The notes under the pieces were generated by a model that had not been told where the DNA came from, made no database searches, and worked only from the letters and a program-made list of their open reading frames with translations. Of a DNA stretch of 64,000 nucleotides, positions 1 to 10,940 are shown piece by piece (position 1 is the stretch's first letter; every line of letters begins with the position of its first letter). Made by a program: the position numbers and the translations under genes. The DNA is from Gnetum montanum (lineage: Eukaryota > Streptophyta > Gnetopsida > Gnetales > Gnetaceae), in the NCBI GenBank assembly GCA_015680685.1, contig MNCI01008125.1:388549-452548 (forward strand). The letters run 5' to 3'.

Positions 1-858
1 TTTCTAGGCTTCCACAACCTTTACAATCTTAAGCTTTATTTAGGAGTGTTATGCTACAACACCAATCATTCAATGTCATAGAATCCCAACAAGCTCAATT
101 AAGATGCCTTCTCACAACAAGCACATCAACCCCGTAGGGTAAGAAGGGAGAAAAATTATAAGGGATGAATGCAACTTAGTTTACTGATCCCTGTACTTTG
201 AGTTATAACACACTTTACAATGGACACATGATAATATAATGAAGAGTAATAAGGATTATAATGATTGATGAATGATTAGAAAATGATTGCACATAAGCTT
301 ACACATTTCCCAAAGAGAATGATGTCTTCTTATAGTCATCATGTTTTCAAATCCATCTTGGAACTCATGCAATGACTAGCTAACAGTAGCTAATGACCAT
401 GGAAGACATCTTCTTCATGCTTGAGATGTCTTTCTATATTTTCCCTCTATTCTAGGAAAACATCTTTGTCTGGGAAAGATGTCTTTCTGAAATCTTCATT
501 TTGGAAGACATATTTGTCTAAAGAAAGACATATTTCTAAAATTGGCCTGCATTATATGAAGATGTCTTTGCTTGATGGAAGATGTCTTTACCTCAGAAAA
601 GACATCTACTATTTCTTGAAGAAGGTTTTTCCTATGCATCCTCCAATTCTGGCAAGACATCTACTATTTCTTGGAGATGTCTTTCTTAACCTTCCTTTGC
701 ATGATGAATTCATCAATCTTTTTCTATGCTTATCAAACTTCCACAGACCTTCTTGTCTTGATCCAAGGTTTTTTCCTACAAGCACAACAATCATACATAG
801 ATAAAAACAACCTTGTCTTCCATTTTTCTTAACATTTTGACATACCAAAAGGTCCACA
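1..858 (-). repeat. 3' LTR of the copia element (partial)
   Basis: Aligns along its length with 5449-6306, including a T-rich stretch of repeated GATGTCTTT and AAGACATCT motifs at about 400-700. It ends at 858 with GGTCCACA, the complement of the LTR start TGTGGACC. About 320 bp of the LTR lies left of the window. Confidence 0.85.
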
Positions 859-872
859 ATCACCCCCTTTTT
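859..872 (-). other. Polypurine tract of the copia element
   Basis: On the minus strand this reads AAAAAGGGGGTGAT directly before the LTR start TGTGG. A purine run immediately 5' of the 3' LTR is the plus-strand primer of LTR retrotransposons and fixes the orientation. Confidence 0.75.
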
Positions 873-1080
873 GGTAATGTCCAAAACTTAAGAAAATGGA
901 TTAATCTTGTCCCAATACATGATAACACATAAGTTCTAATTCATAATAACATATAAGATGCTTCTCCCACTTTTCGGACATGACCAAAAAGGATAAAGCA
1001 TATAAATAAAGTGCATAAAAATATACTAAGAAAATCATTAAGACATATAAATTCCTATAGTAGCTAGGGATTAGGATAAG

Positions 1081-3069
1081 CATGGAGGTTCATTAGTATG
1101 TGAATTGAGGTATACGAAAAAAATAAATAGCAAATATAGACCCCACAAAGATAACAAGGGAAACACACCATTTATTCATAGCCATTCGCAAACTATTACA
1201 AACCATACTGTCTAGAATCACATTAGAGTACAACTATCCACAACTGTTATACCACATCAGTCACATATGTGCAAAGTTCCAAAATCACATATGTGAGCAT
1301 AAAAAATTATCTCTTCATTTTTTATCATCAAAAGAAGAGGACAATCAACTAGCCAAGGTCTTAATCACTAACCTCGGTAGCATCCTTGGACTTAGAAATC
1401 ATTGCTACTCTAGATGGATGATAAGTCTCCTAGTCATTGTCATGATTGCTAGTGCTAGGATGGTTGGATCTTTAGGTGTTCTCATTAGAGGACTCAACTT
1501 GTTGCACAGAAGCCCACCTAGGATGAAGCTTTCCTAAAAACCAAGAGGAAGTTGGTGGATTTGATGGAGCTGGTGGCTGCTGAATTGGAAACCATTAGGA
1601 TGTGGTCCCAAAGATGCTCTCCATAGCCTGTTGCTCAAAAGAGCTAGGATCATTAGCAGGAGGTGGAATGGGGTAAGTAGAAGGGACTAGATCATGGTGC
1701 TCTAGCTATGGCATGAAAGCATGATGCTCCCCTTGGAGATCAACTAGGGATGCCTCAAGCTTTTAATCCAACTCCATCCTAGAGTCATATGTATGTGAGG
1801 GTCCAACTATTGAAGAATGTTGCGGTGAGGTAGGAACATCCTCCTTACTATTAGAGATAGGAGGAGTATTAACCTCCTCAAACACTTATTGAAGGAAGGA
1901 GGAATCCTAGTTGCATCCAAACTCCTATGCAAGTAAGAGAGGTTAATCCCAAGCTTTTTGATGGCTCATGCAAAGGGTCGAAGAAGCTTCTTTAGTGAAG
2001 AACTAACTTAAGCACTGGCGGATTTGGATCTTCTTAATCGTGGAGATGCTTCCTTTTTTTTTTAAGTTCTAGTGCTAGGTCTTGCTTCTATTACATGGGA
2101 AGTACACCTCTTTTCTATGTACTCACTAAGACTCCTCTTGCCTTTAAGAAAAGGTAACTCTAGAATAGGTACAACCATCTAGTGAGTTAATAGATTGATG
2201 AGGTAGGGATGTCCAAGGATTCTCTTTGTGGCATAGAGGCTCAAAATGTCTTAGCAAAGTGTGTGCCCTAGATTCAATGGTAAACTTGTAAGAAGACAAT
2301 ATAGTACAAAAACTTGGGGTGGTAGTAGATAATTGTAGCTATAACTATCGTCTTTCACCATGATGTTATACAAAATAATAAGAGATAAGGTGGAGGCATC
2401 ATGAGTCATTTTGCTTCTCTCAATATGACCTCTATCAAAAGACATATCTCTACCAAATAAAGCATCAAAGAATTCATCATGTCATATAGGCATTACACCA
2501 TTTGTGTAAATATCATGCATGGTATCAATGGTAAGCCAAAAGACATTAGGACTAGAGATACCTAGAATTGCATTCATAATTTGGGGAGAGACTTCAAAAA
2601 TAATTCCCCCAATAGTTAATGTGAATGACCCAACAACAACATTAGAGATAATGATATTACAATAGAATTCCATAATTATCACCTCAGGAACAATAAAATT
2701 TATGGAAATGAAAGTGGTCCATTTCAAAAGCTTGAAGTAGTCTAATAAAGCTTACTATCTATGAGCTAGAAAAGCAAGAAAATGCTTTAAAATGATAGTA
2801 GTGGTTTGAGTTGCCTCGAAACTATGTTAGGCACTTGTGCTTCGAAAATAAGGCATGTAAGAGGGCAACACACTACTGGAGCTTTCTCTTGAACTTTTTC
2901 TAGGTGGCAGCCTAGATGTTCCAATCTTCTTATAGGCCATATCTAACAAAATTGCTACAAATGGTGGAGCCCTAGTCATCTCTGTGGAGTACATATGAGG
3001 GAATATGAAAAATGGGGGTTTTTTTCTCTTAGGTGGGAAAACAAGGGTTTTAAATGAAAAAGAAGTCAT
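1081..3069 (-). pseudogene. Degenerate extra frame of the copia element (plant transposon-protein-like)
   Basis: Open stretches 3069-2827, 2727-2482 and 2445-2251 read in succession with stops between them, and coding-like text continues to about 1081. The N-terminus is rich in Arg, Pro and Ser (SRESSSS). The middle has a segment of the type EFYCN followed by GGIIFEVSP and an Ile/Leu-rich helix, which resembles the 'putative plant transposon protein' domain found beside plant retrotransposons. The function of that family is not known. It replaces the pol frame expected here. The family match is from memory and needs a profile search. Confidence 0.5.
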
Positions 3070-4311
3070 CTTTTATGACAGGAAGACCTCTTTTCCTCAT
3101 GTTAAAGTTATGATAGATGTCTTTCACTCATAGAAGACATCTTGCTTGTGATGTTGAAAAAATTAGAGAGCTGTTCTTGTTCTTCCAAAGATGTCATTCT
3201 AGAGATGTCTTTTTCTTGTAAAATAAATCTTTTGTCAAAATTAGGATGAGGTTTGGGAAAGGTTTCCAATAGACTATAGTCTTAATGAAAGCTTGATAAT
3301 AAAATAAAACTTACCTCTACCTACCTGTCATATTGTCAAAAAGTGATGAAGCTTAGAGAACTAGAGAATGAGTTTTCTCTTTTGAGGATTCTCCTCTTAC
3401 TCAAACTTCTCCTATGTCCAAGGCATGACTTCCTCTTACTAATTTGTTGGAGAGATTATCCTAATTCTCTTGGTTCTATCATTTAATTATCCATTCTTTT
3501 TTGATTGCTCTGGTCTTTTAAGTTGACATTTGGTGATCCTACATAAGACCCTTTCTTGGTGTACCTTGATAAAACCAAGGAGTCTTGTGATATGGCTAGG
3601 TACTCATATGAGAAAACTTTAAATTGAACTTCCATTATTTATGCCTAGACTTATTACAATAATAAGATATAATGCTCTTATTATAGAGAAAGTGATTAGG
3701 ATGATCAAACCTTTGAGAAGTCTTTGGATGAATAGGAGCTTCTTTTGATGTAGTACCCTTATTCCTTGGAGATTCCTTTACATGGGATGAAGGTTGTGTA
3801 GGTTCTTATTTTTAGGAACAACATCCAAGTTCACTTTTGTCTTGTGGACTTCTTCCTTGACCAAGAACCATTTGAAGGGACGTTTTCCCATTAACAAGTT
3901 GTTCATTCACAAGCTTTACATCTCCCAACTCTTATTTCATTTGCTCACACAACTTGGTTAGTTCTTTATTCTTAGATTTAAGATTTAAGATTTTCTATGT
4001 AGGATCTAAAATTTTTGTATTTAATAAAGAAATTTCTTGATCCTTTGTTTTTACTTGCTTGTTCAAATTTGCCCAAAGATTTTGAAAATTTAAAAATTCA
4101 TTACATTATAAATCAAACCTCTCATCATCGTTAAGATCATCATTTGATGAATTAGCCTCCTCATCAATGAAGGCCATGCAGATGAGATGAGAATTTTTTA
4201 CCTCATCCTCTGCTTCTTCCTCACTCTACTCCCTATCATCCCAACTTTTATAGAAGTTGGTCTTCTTTGATTCTTTAGTGGATTTGTTCTTGAATTAAAA
4301 CCTAAAATTGC
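3070..4311 (-). other. Degenerate stretch between copia gag and the extra frame
   Basis: Short coding-like pieces continue from gag on the minus strand, Lys- and Asn-rich, with many stops. I recognise no protease, integrase or reverse transcriptase motif. It is probably the decayed gag tail plus non-coding spacer. Confidence 0.4.
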
Positions 4312-5070
4312 TAGGACATTCGAAGGTTGTATGGCCTCTTTCACCACACATCCAACATTATATAGAAGAAAAATCTAGATAAGAATTTCAAAATTTTTTA
4401 CCTCTTTCTCTACCTTTGAATTGAATATGTGTTGATATGTTCCTTTGTTTCTTCTAGTGAGAAAGGCAATCTCATCTTCATTGCCCTCATCATTCTCATT
4501 GAGCTGCTTCACCTTTGAGGTAGTCTTCAAGGCAATGGGCCTTTCTTCAATAACTTCTTCTCTTATGAGATTCATTCCATAAGCAATGAGAGCACTTTGA
4601 AGCTCTTCAAAATTTGGAGTTGAGAAGTCTCTAATTTCTTCCATAGCTATGGCCTTTAATTTGAACTTTGATTGTAGAGTTTTGATGATTTTGATGATGA
4701 GATCACTTCTCGGAAAATTTTTTTATGTTTCTCTAATAGCTACAACAAGGTCATTAGCCCTAGAGACATAATCCTTTATTTTCTCACCTTCTCTCATTTT
4801 GAGTTTATCGTATTCACTTTGTAAAACTAATAATGTTGATTGCTTAATAATAGATGTTCCTTCATAATCCTTTATCATATTCTCTTGTTTCCATTTTTTG
4901 CAAGGCTTGATGATGCCATTCGAGTTGTTAACAAGTGGAACATAGCCTTTAAGGATTAACTCCCACACTTCAAACTCCATGGATTCAAAGCACCCTTGCA
5001 TTCTAGATTTCCAATAGGAAAATTTGAATCCATTGAACATAGGTGGCTTTGTATAAGATGTCCCCTTCAT
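4312..5070 (-). pseudogene. Copia gag (nucleocapsid), broken
   Basis: The frame opens at 5070 with MKGTSYTKPPMFNG, followed by SYWKSRM and a Trp-containing segment, the typical N-terminus of plant Ty1/copia gag (nucleic-acid binding, particle formation). About 50 residues typical of the family seem missing before 'LQSEYDKLKM'. A stop follows at 4723, and the frame resumes from 4644 with the FEELQSALIAYG region. A CX2CX4HX4C zinc knuckle is readable at about 4357-4313 just after another stop. It begins 40 bp inside the primer site, the usual position. Not functional as it stands. Confidence 0.85.
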
Positions 5071-5110
5071 TGTTCACTCTTGAAGTTGATGATGACAAAG
5101 AAGAGTACCA

Positions 5111-5123
5111 GGCTCTGATACCA
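5111..5123 (-). other. Primer-binding site, initiator Met tRNA
   Basis: The minus strand reads TGGTATCAGAGCC two bases after the LTR end. This is the standard complement of the plant initiator Met tRNA 3' end used by copia elements. Unlike the other primer sites in the window it has no transitions, so this is probably the youngest insertion. Confidence 0.9.
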
Positions 5124-5125
5124 CT

Positions 5126-5163
5126 TGTGAATCATTGAACTTAGAAAGGTTTTTTCCTTTTTT

Positions 5164-5200
<37 letters not shown>

Positions 5201-6306
5201 GGGGTGGGGTGGTATGGGATGTGAAAATTAAAACCATTTGAGATAAAGAAAACACACCAATTTTAACATGGTTCCCCAACATAGTTAGTCCACACTCAGA
5301 GGGTAGATCACAAGCCCACGTCCAGACTTTGTTGCTCTCAAATGTGATTTGAAGGATCCACACCCTATATAATCTTCAAGCCTTGCTCTAGAGTGTTGTG
5401 GTGCTACAACAATCACTCAACCTTGCAAGGTCCCATCAGGCTTGGAATGTGGTTTCTAGGTTTCCACAACCTTTACAATCTTGAGCTCCACTCAAGAGTG
5501 TTGTGCCGCAACACCAACCACTCAATCCCACAAGTTTTTGACAAGCTCAGTCAAGATGCCTTCCCACAAGAAGCACATCAACCTTGCAAGGCAATAAGGG
5601 AGAATAATTACAAGGGATGAATGTAACTCAGTTTGCTAATCCTTATACTTTGAGGTACAACACACCTTATAATGGACAAATGATAATACAATGAAGAGTA
5701 ACAATGATTGACAAATGATTAAACAATGATTGCACATAAGCTTGTACATTTTCCAATGAGAATGATGTCTTCTTATAGTCACGATGCTTTCAAATCCATC
5801 TTGGAACTCATGCAACAACTAGCTAACAGTAGCTAATGGTCATGGAAGACATCTTCTTCATGATTGAGACATCTTTTTGTATTTGCCTTCTATTTTGGGA
5901 AGCCATCTTTGTCTGGAAAAGATGTCTTTTTGAAATCTCCATTCTAGAAGATGTCTTTGTTTGATGAAAGATGCCTTTATAAAATTGGCTTACATTCTCT
6001 AAAGACATCTTTGCCTTGTGGAAGACATCTTTTTCTGAGGAAAGACATTTACTATGTTTTAAAGATGTCTTTACCTATGCATCCTTCAATTCTTTCGAGA
6101 CATCTACTGTTTCTTAGAGATGTATTTCTTCAACCTTCCTTTGCATGATGAATTCATCATTTATTATCCATGCTCATCAAACTTCTACAAACCTTATTGT
6201 CTTGATTCAAGGTTTTGTCCTGGAAGCACAATAGTTACACACACACACATAAAAACAACATTGTCTTCCATTTTTCTTAACGTTTTGACATACCAAAAGG
6301 TCCACA
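5126..6306 (-). repeat. 5' LTR of the copia element
   Basis: 1181 bp. Minus-strand ends are TGTGGACC and TTCACA, the canonical TG...CA. The left part pairs with 1-858. The same LTR occurs alone and in the opposite orientation at 11348-12438. The outer right boundary falls at 6306/6307, where the TatB LTR resumes. Confidence 0.85.
5162..5210. repeat. T-rich run followed by a 25-base G homopolymer
   Basis: About 18 T (with one G) are followed by G from 5180 to 5204 and GTGGGGT. It lies in the copia LTR near the end next to the primer site. The equivalent place in the solo LTR (about 12370-12420) has no such run, so it expanded after the copies separated. The exact length is prone to sequencing error. 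Confidence 0.9.
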
Positions 6307-8527
6307 TTTAAATCCTTAAAAATATTTCTTACACTAAGCTGGGCTTTAATAGAATTTACCCATGTGTAGAATAACCCTTAGTAGCTTTCATGTCTAAGCT
6401 TTATACTTTTGGCTTTGATGTGGCTTGTAGAACCAATTTAGAGCTTGCTTGTAGAACTAGATTTTGGTTCTATGAACTTGCTTTACAAAAGAGTTGACAT
6501 GGTAGAATGAGTCTTGAGCTTCTTTGTAGAATCAATTTGGTTTTACAAGCTAAGTTATATTTCTTAGCTCTTTAATGTTCATCTGTTTAATTCGTAACAT
6601 GATGACTTTGAAAAATTATAATGCACGTGTATAAATTGAACTTGTCGTCTTCTATGGGTCCAATATAATTTCTATTTAATTCAACCTGCCTTATAGAACT
6701 ATTTTAGCTTTTCCTTGTAGAACCATTTTATTAAACCACTTTTTGGTTCTACAAACTTGCACTACACATATGTTGATATGGTGAGGTTTCTTTAAAAATT
6801 CCTTTTAGGATTGATCTCTTTGATCATATGCACTTGTTGAATTTTCTGAGCCAATGTGGTAGAACAAAGAGTAAGCTAGTTTGTAGAACTATATTTTGGT
6901 TCTATAAGCCCATATGTTAAAAGGTAATGTAGTTTGTAGAATGAATTTAGAGCTTGCTCATAGAACCATATTTTGGTTATATGAATTTTCTTTACAAAAG
7001 AGTTAACATGGTAGAGCCATTTATACACTTGCTTGTAAAACTAAAATTTGGTTCTACAAGAAATTCTTTTTGTTATTATCCATCCTTTTATGATGATGTG
7101 GCTTGTAGAACCAATTTAGCTCTACTTTGTAGTATTGAATTTTGGTTCTACAAACCCACCTTACAAAATAGCTAACATGGAGGAAGTGGAAATGAATGCT
7201 TAGTACTTCTTAAGAGCTTCTAATGTATCTTGGAGAGCCATTTTAGTTTTTTGTTCATAGAATTAAATTTTGGTTCTATGAATCTATTTCATACAAAGAG
7301 CTGATGTGGCTTGTAGAACCAAATTTTGAAGCTTATTAATAGAACTAAATTTTGGTTCTACAAAGCTCACATTCTCTTTGAAGCTAATTATAAAAGCTAC
7401 TCTAAATTAAATATATAACCTCTTGGGATACCCATTCTTAAGATAAGCTTTTCCTTAGCTTATGTGGCATATGTGAATTACCCATAAAACTAATCTTATA
7501 CATTCTTGTAAATTATCATTTTGTGATAATGCAAAGCTAATCTTTGTCTCCTAGCCAGCTGACGTGGATTCCAGAGTTATTTTAAGGCTTGATTATAGAG
7601 CTAACTTGTAGAACCAACTATTGGTTCTATGAAGCTCTTCAAATTCTACAAGTTGATGTTGCAGTAAAATCAATTAAGATTTTAATTACATAATCTCCTT
7701 ATTAATTCGTAATCAAGAAAGCTATCATGGTTGATAGATATATTCTAAAAGATGTTTGTAGAATTAATGTATGGTTCTATGAACCCACTCTAGCTCTACA
7801 AGTTGACATGATGAAATAAAATTAGTTTTCCTTTGCAAGGATAAGATCTTCCTCAAATTTTAGTTTTCTAATGATAAGATTTCATCCAAAAATATTTGAT
7901 TAACTATTTATGCTAATGCTAAGCCTATTTTAAGCTAAGACTGATTCTTTGAGGTTCACGAATCCATTTCCATTAGTCTAAAACCTAGATGATAAGTTTA
8001 AGAAGGAATCTTTCAGATCAGATTATGCCCTTGTGAGGCTTTTTCTTGGAACTGATTAAGAAGTAATTAATTGTTTAGTGCTATATCAAATCTTTCTTAA
8101 AATCCTAATTCTTCATATCAATTTCTCGAAGCTTAGCAAGCTTGCATGCTTATTTGCCAAAGAATTCTTTAGTTGCTGCTATACAAAACTTACCTTTTTC
8201 TCAAAACCTTTGTTAAAACAAACTAAATTCTTAAGGCATTTTCATGAATAGTTTTTCTCTTATAAGCTTTTTCTTCACTTAGGGCTTTCATTTTGCATAG
8301 TCGTGTTGAGGGGGATGTGACAATGGGTAAGAAATGTAATGTAAATCTAGAAGAATTTCTTCAAAAGATAGATAAGAATACTTCTTTTCTAATCAATGAG
8401 ATTGATTCAACTTAATTGTATGGTGTGAATCAATCAATCTTCTAATTGAAAAGCCATTTTTTATTTCCAAAAATATTTGAATATTTCTAATATTTAATTT
8501 TTCATGATAATGGTTATTACTACAACA
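6307..8527 (-). repeat. TatB 3' LTR, promoter-proximal part
   Basis: Aligns with 54447-56592 over its whole length and ends, like it, in ...CAACA (minus-strand start TGTTG). It is built of degenerate units that each hold GTAGAACCAA and, 20-60 bases on, its inverse complement TTGGTTCTAC, often followed by TACAAAAGAGTTGACATGG. Examples lie near 6430, 6720, 6890, 7080, 7310, 7345 and 7605. The rest of the LTR lies left of the window, beyond the copia insertion. Confidence 0.7.
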
Positions 8528-9115
8528 ATAATTTTTTTGAAAGAAAAACATGCCCTTCTTATTAAAACATTCTTGCCCTTCTTATTAAAACATTCTATAT
8601 ATATACACAATAGAAACTAAGCAAATTCTTAAATATTTTTGTGTGGAAAAATCCTTATAGCTCAAGGCTAAAGAGGAATGAAAATGCCCCAGTTCTAATA
8701 AAACTTCAAAATTGAGCTAACTAGAATTAAGTTGATGAAATTAGTTGACATTGTACAATGATTATAATTTGTTTTAGAATACATTTTGAAGCTCCATCAT
8801 ACTCAAGATTAGTTGTTATTGAAGTAGTGATTTATTCTTTTGATATGATCTTTGGCTTTTCCTCTTGTTCATGATCCTTTTCTAAATCTTCAAGTCTTTC
8901 TTCCACATTGTTTTCATGTCAAGAAATCAAAATAGCTTAAAGTTTTGAACTTTGCTCTTCTCATTAAAATTATCCTTGAGCGATAAGTCCAAGCATTTTG
9001 GAATCTCAATGCATTGTTGGACATGGATTGATTTATGATTTGTAAGCATGAAGAACTCATTAGAGAGCCAAGTCATGAATGAGTAATTATATGATGATCC
9101 GTAAGTGCTAGCCCT
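8528..9115 (-). other. TatB 3' non-coding interior next to the LTR
   Basis: No gene seen. The stretch resembles the same position of TatC (22176-22570): a T7 run with GAAAG, then TGAAAATGCCCCAG...TAATAAAACTT. This similarity is why the LTR boundary is put at 8527. It contains a 23-bp tandem duplication at 8551-8596. Confidence 0.5.
8551..8596. repeat. 23-bp perfect tandem duplication
   Basis: A 23-bp unit beginning TGCCCTTCTTATTAAAAC occurs at 8551-8573 and again, identical, at 8574-8596. A recent local slippage event. Confidence 0.9.
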
Positions 9116-9116
9116 G

Positions 9117-10940
9117 TAGTATATCCTTTATGCATGCTTAAGGTAGCATCTAGATTAGTATGGAATGAAAGGTCTCACTTTCATTTTTATCCCACTTTGA
9201 TATGAGAATAATCTTCTTCTTACTATTATCCTTAACTTCCCAACCATGGCTACTAATGAAATTTTAAGCTTATGGATTTTTATAGCTCAACTTCTACTTT
9301 CTAACTAGTTTTGAGAAAGTCAGTTATAGAACACTATGTATGTTTTGGTTGGACTCTATTAATCTATTCTAAGTGGGTGGTTATCCAAAATAATTCTTTA
9401 AATGAAGAACATTAAATAGAATGCTTAACACTTGTCCATCTAAGAAAGCTAGCTTGAAAGTAATTTTATACCACTTGTTGCTTGATCATTAATAGTTGAA
9501 TCCATTTAGTTGAGAATTTCTTATGTTTGCTGTTCTTATTTACTTACCATAATAAAACTAAGTCTCCTTCTCTAAATTTCTTCCATCCTACTTAGTGATC
9601 ATACCGCCATTTCATTAAGTGAACATGGGTCATAATTTCAACCTTTCTTTTCAACATTAAAGTCATTAAGTGATAGTCTTATAGTATATCCTTTGTACAT
9701 GCTCAAGGTAGCATCTAGATAAGGATGGAATGATAGGCCTCGCTTTCATTTTTAGCCCACTTGGATCTATGAATAATCTTCTTTTCACTATTAACCTTGA
9801 CTTCCCCAACTATGACTATTGATGAAATTATAAGCTTATGGATTTTTGTAGCTTAACTTTTACTTTATAATTAGGTATGAGAAAGTTAGTTACAAGACAA
9901 CATGTATATATTTACATTCTAGTCAGTCTCTATTAAGTTATTCTATGTGGGAAATTGCACAAAGTATTTCTTCAAATGGAGAGTATTAAATGGAATGCTT
10001 AACACTTGTCCATCTAATGAAGCCAGCTTGAAACTATTTTCTACTACTTGTTGCTTAATCATTAATGACCCAATCCATTTAGTTGAAAATTTGTTATGTT
10101 TGCTCTTCTTATTTACTTTCCATAATAAAACCAAGTTTCCTTCTCTGAATGCCTTCTGTCTCACTTGGTGATCAAACCATCATTTTATTAATATTGCATT
10201 TTGTAAAAGCCTATCTTGAGCGTTTTCAATTTCAGCCTCTCTTTTCAAGAATAAAGTCATTAAAGCACATTTCTTGTTTGATTCTGGGTTGTAATTTTGG
10301 CCCTTGTTTTCAACAATAAAGTCATTAAGTGATAGATTTATAGTATATCCTTCATACATGCTTAAGGTAGCATCTAAATAAGTATGGAATGAAAGGCCTC
10401 ACTTTCATTTTTAACCCACTTGGATCTATGAATAATCTCATTCTTGCTATTAGCCTTGACTTTCCAACCATGGCTACTGAAGAAATTATAAGCTTATGGA
10501 TTTTTATAGTTCAACTTCTACTTCCTAACTAGTTTTTAAAAAGTTAGTTATAATACACTATGTACATATTTACATTTTGGTTAGTCTTTATTAAGCTATT
10601 CAAAGTAGCTAGTTTCCCAAAATCATTCTTTAAATGGAGAACATTAAATGGAATGCTTAACAATTTTCCATCTAATGAAGCCATCTTGAAAGTGTTTTTT
10701 GCCACTTGTTGCTTGATCGTTAATGGCCTAATCTATTTAGCTGAAAATTTGTTACATTTAATCTTCTTGTTTACTTTCCATAATAAAACCATGATTTCTT
10801 CTGTGAATGTCTTTCATCTTACTTAGTGATCAAACTATCCTTTCATTAATATTGCATTTTATAAAAGCTTATCTCAAGCTTTGTCAATTTAGGCCTCTCT
10901 TTTCAACAATAAAGTCATTAAAGCACGTTCCTTATCTAAT
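9117..10940 (-). repeat. Three tandem units covering the TatB integrase C-terminus and downstream
   Basis: The marker TAGTATATCC followed by GGTAGCATCTA recurs at 9117, 9682 and 10341, giving periods of 565 and 659 bp. Each unit holds the same minus-strand integrase end and the same trailing non-coding sequence. The extra 94 bp in unit 2 comes from an internal repeat around AATAAAGTCATTAA (10250-10330). Confidence 0.8.
9390..10826 (-). pseudogene. TatB integrase C-terminal domain, triplicated
   Basis: The best-kept copy is 10164-9943, with RQKAFREGNLVLLW, STKWIG and a final LHLKKYF. This is the GPY/F-type C-terminal module of gypsy integrase, which binds DNA and multimerises. A second copy is read from about 10826 down to 10570 and a third from about 9620 down to 9400. 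All have stops. A single copy is expected, so two are duplicates made with the tandem units. Confidence 0.75.

Larger units (their letters stand above)
1..6306 (-). mobile_element. Ty1/copia-type LTR retrotransposon, gag only, 3' LTR cut by window
   Basis: Two copies of a long repeat (1-858 and 5126-6306) in the same orientation bracket a 4.3 kb interior. Read on the minus strand the interior starts with a primer site complementary to initiator Met tRNA (5111-5123) and ends with a purine tract (complement of 859-872). Gag lies next to the primer site. There is room for neither integrase nor reverse transcriptase; instead a second degenerate frame (about 1081-3069) fills the 3' half. This is the layout of a non-autonomous gag-bearing copia derivative. 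The element is inserted in the TatB LTR: the sequence right of it (from 6307) aligns with an uninterrupted copy near 54447. Confidence 0.85.

Noticed and set aside
5067-5363. Minus-strand frame with a poly-proline stretch
   Set aside because: Produced by the G homopolymer in the LTR; it overlaps the primer site and LTR end.
6954-7175. Open frame over the hairpin units (also 55066-55296)
   Set aside because: Explained by the recurring GTAGAACCAA/TTGGTTCTAC units; no coding character beyond the repeat.
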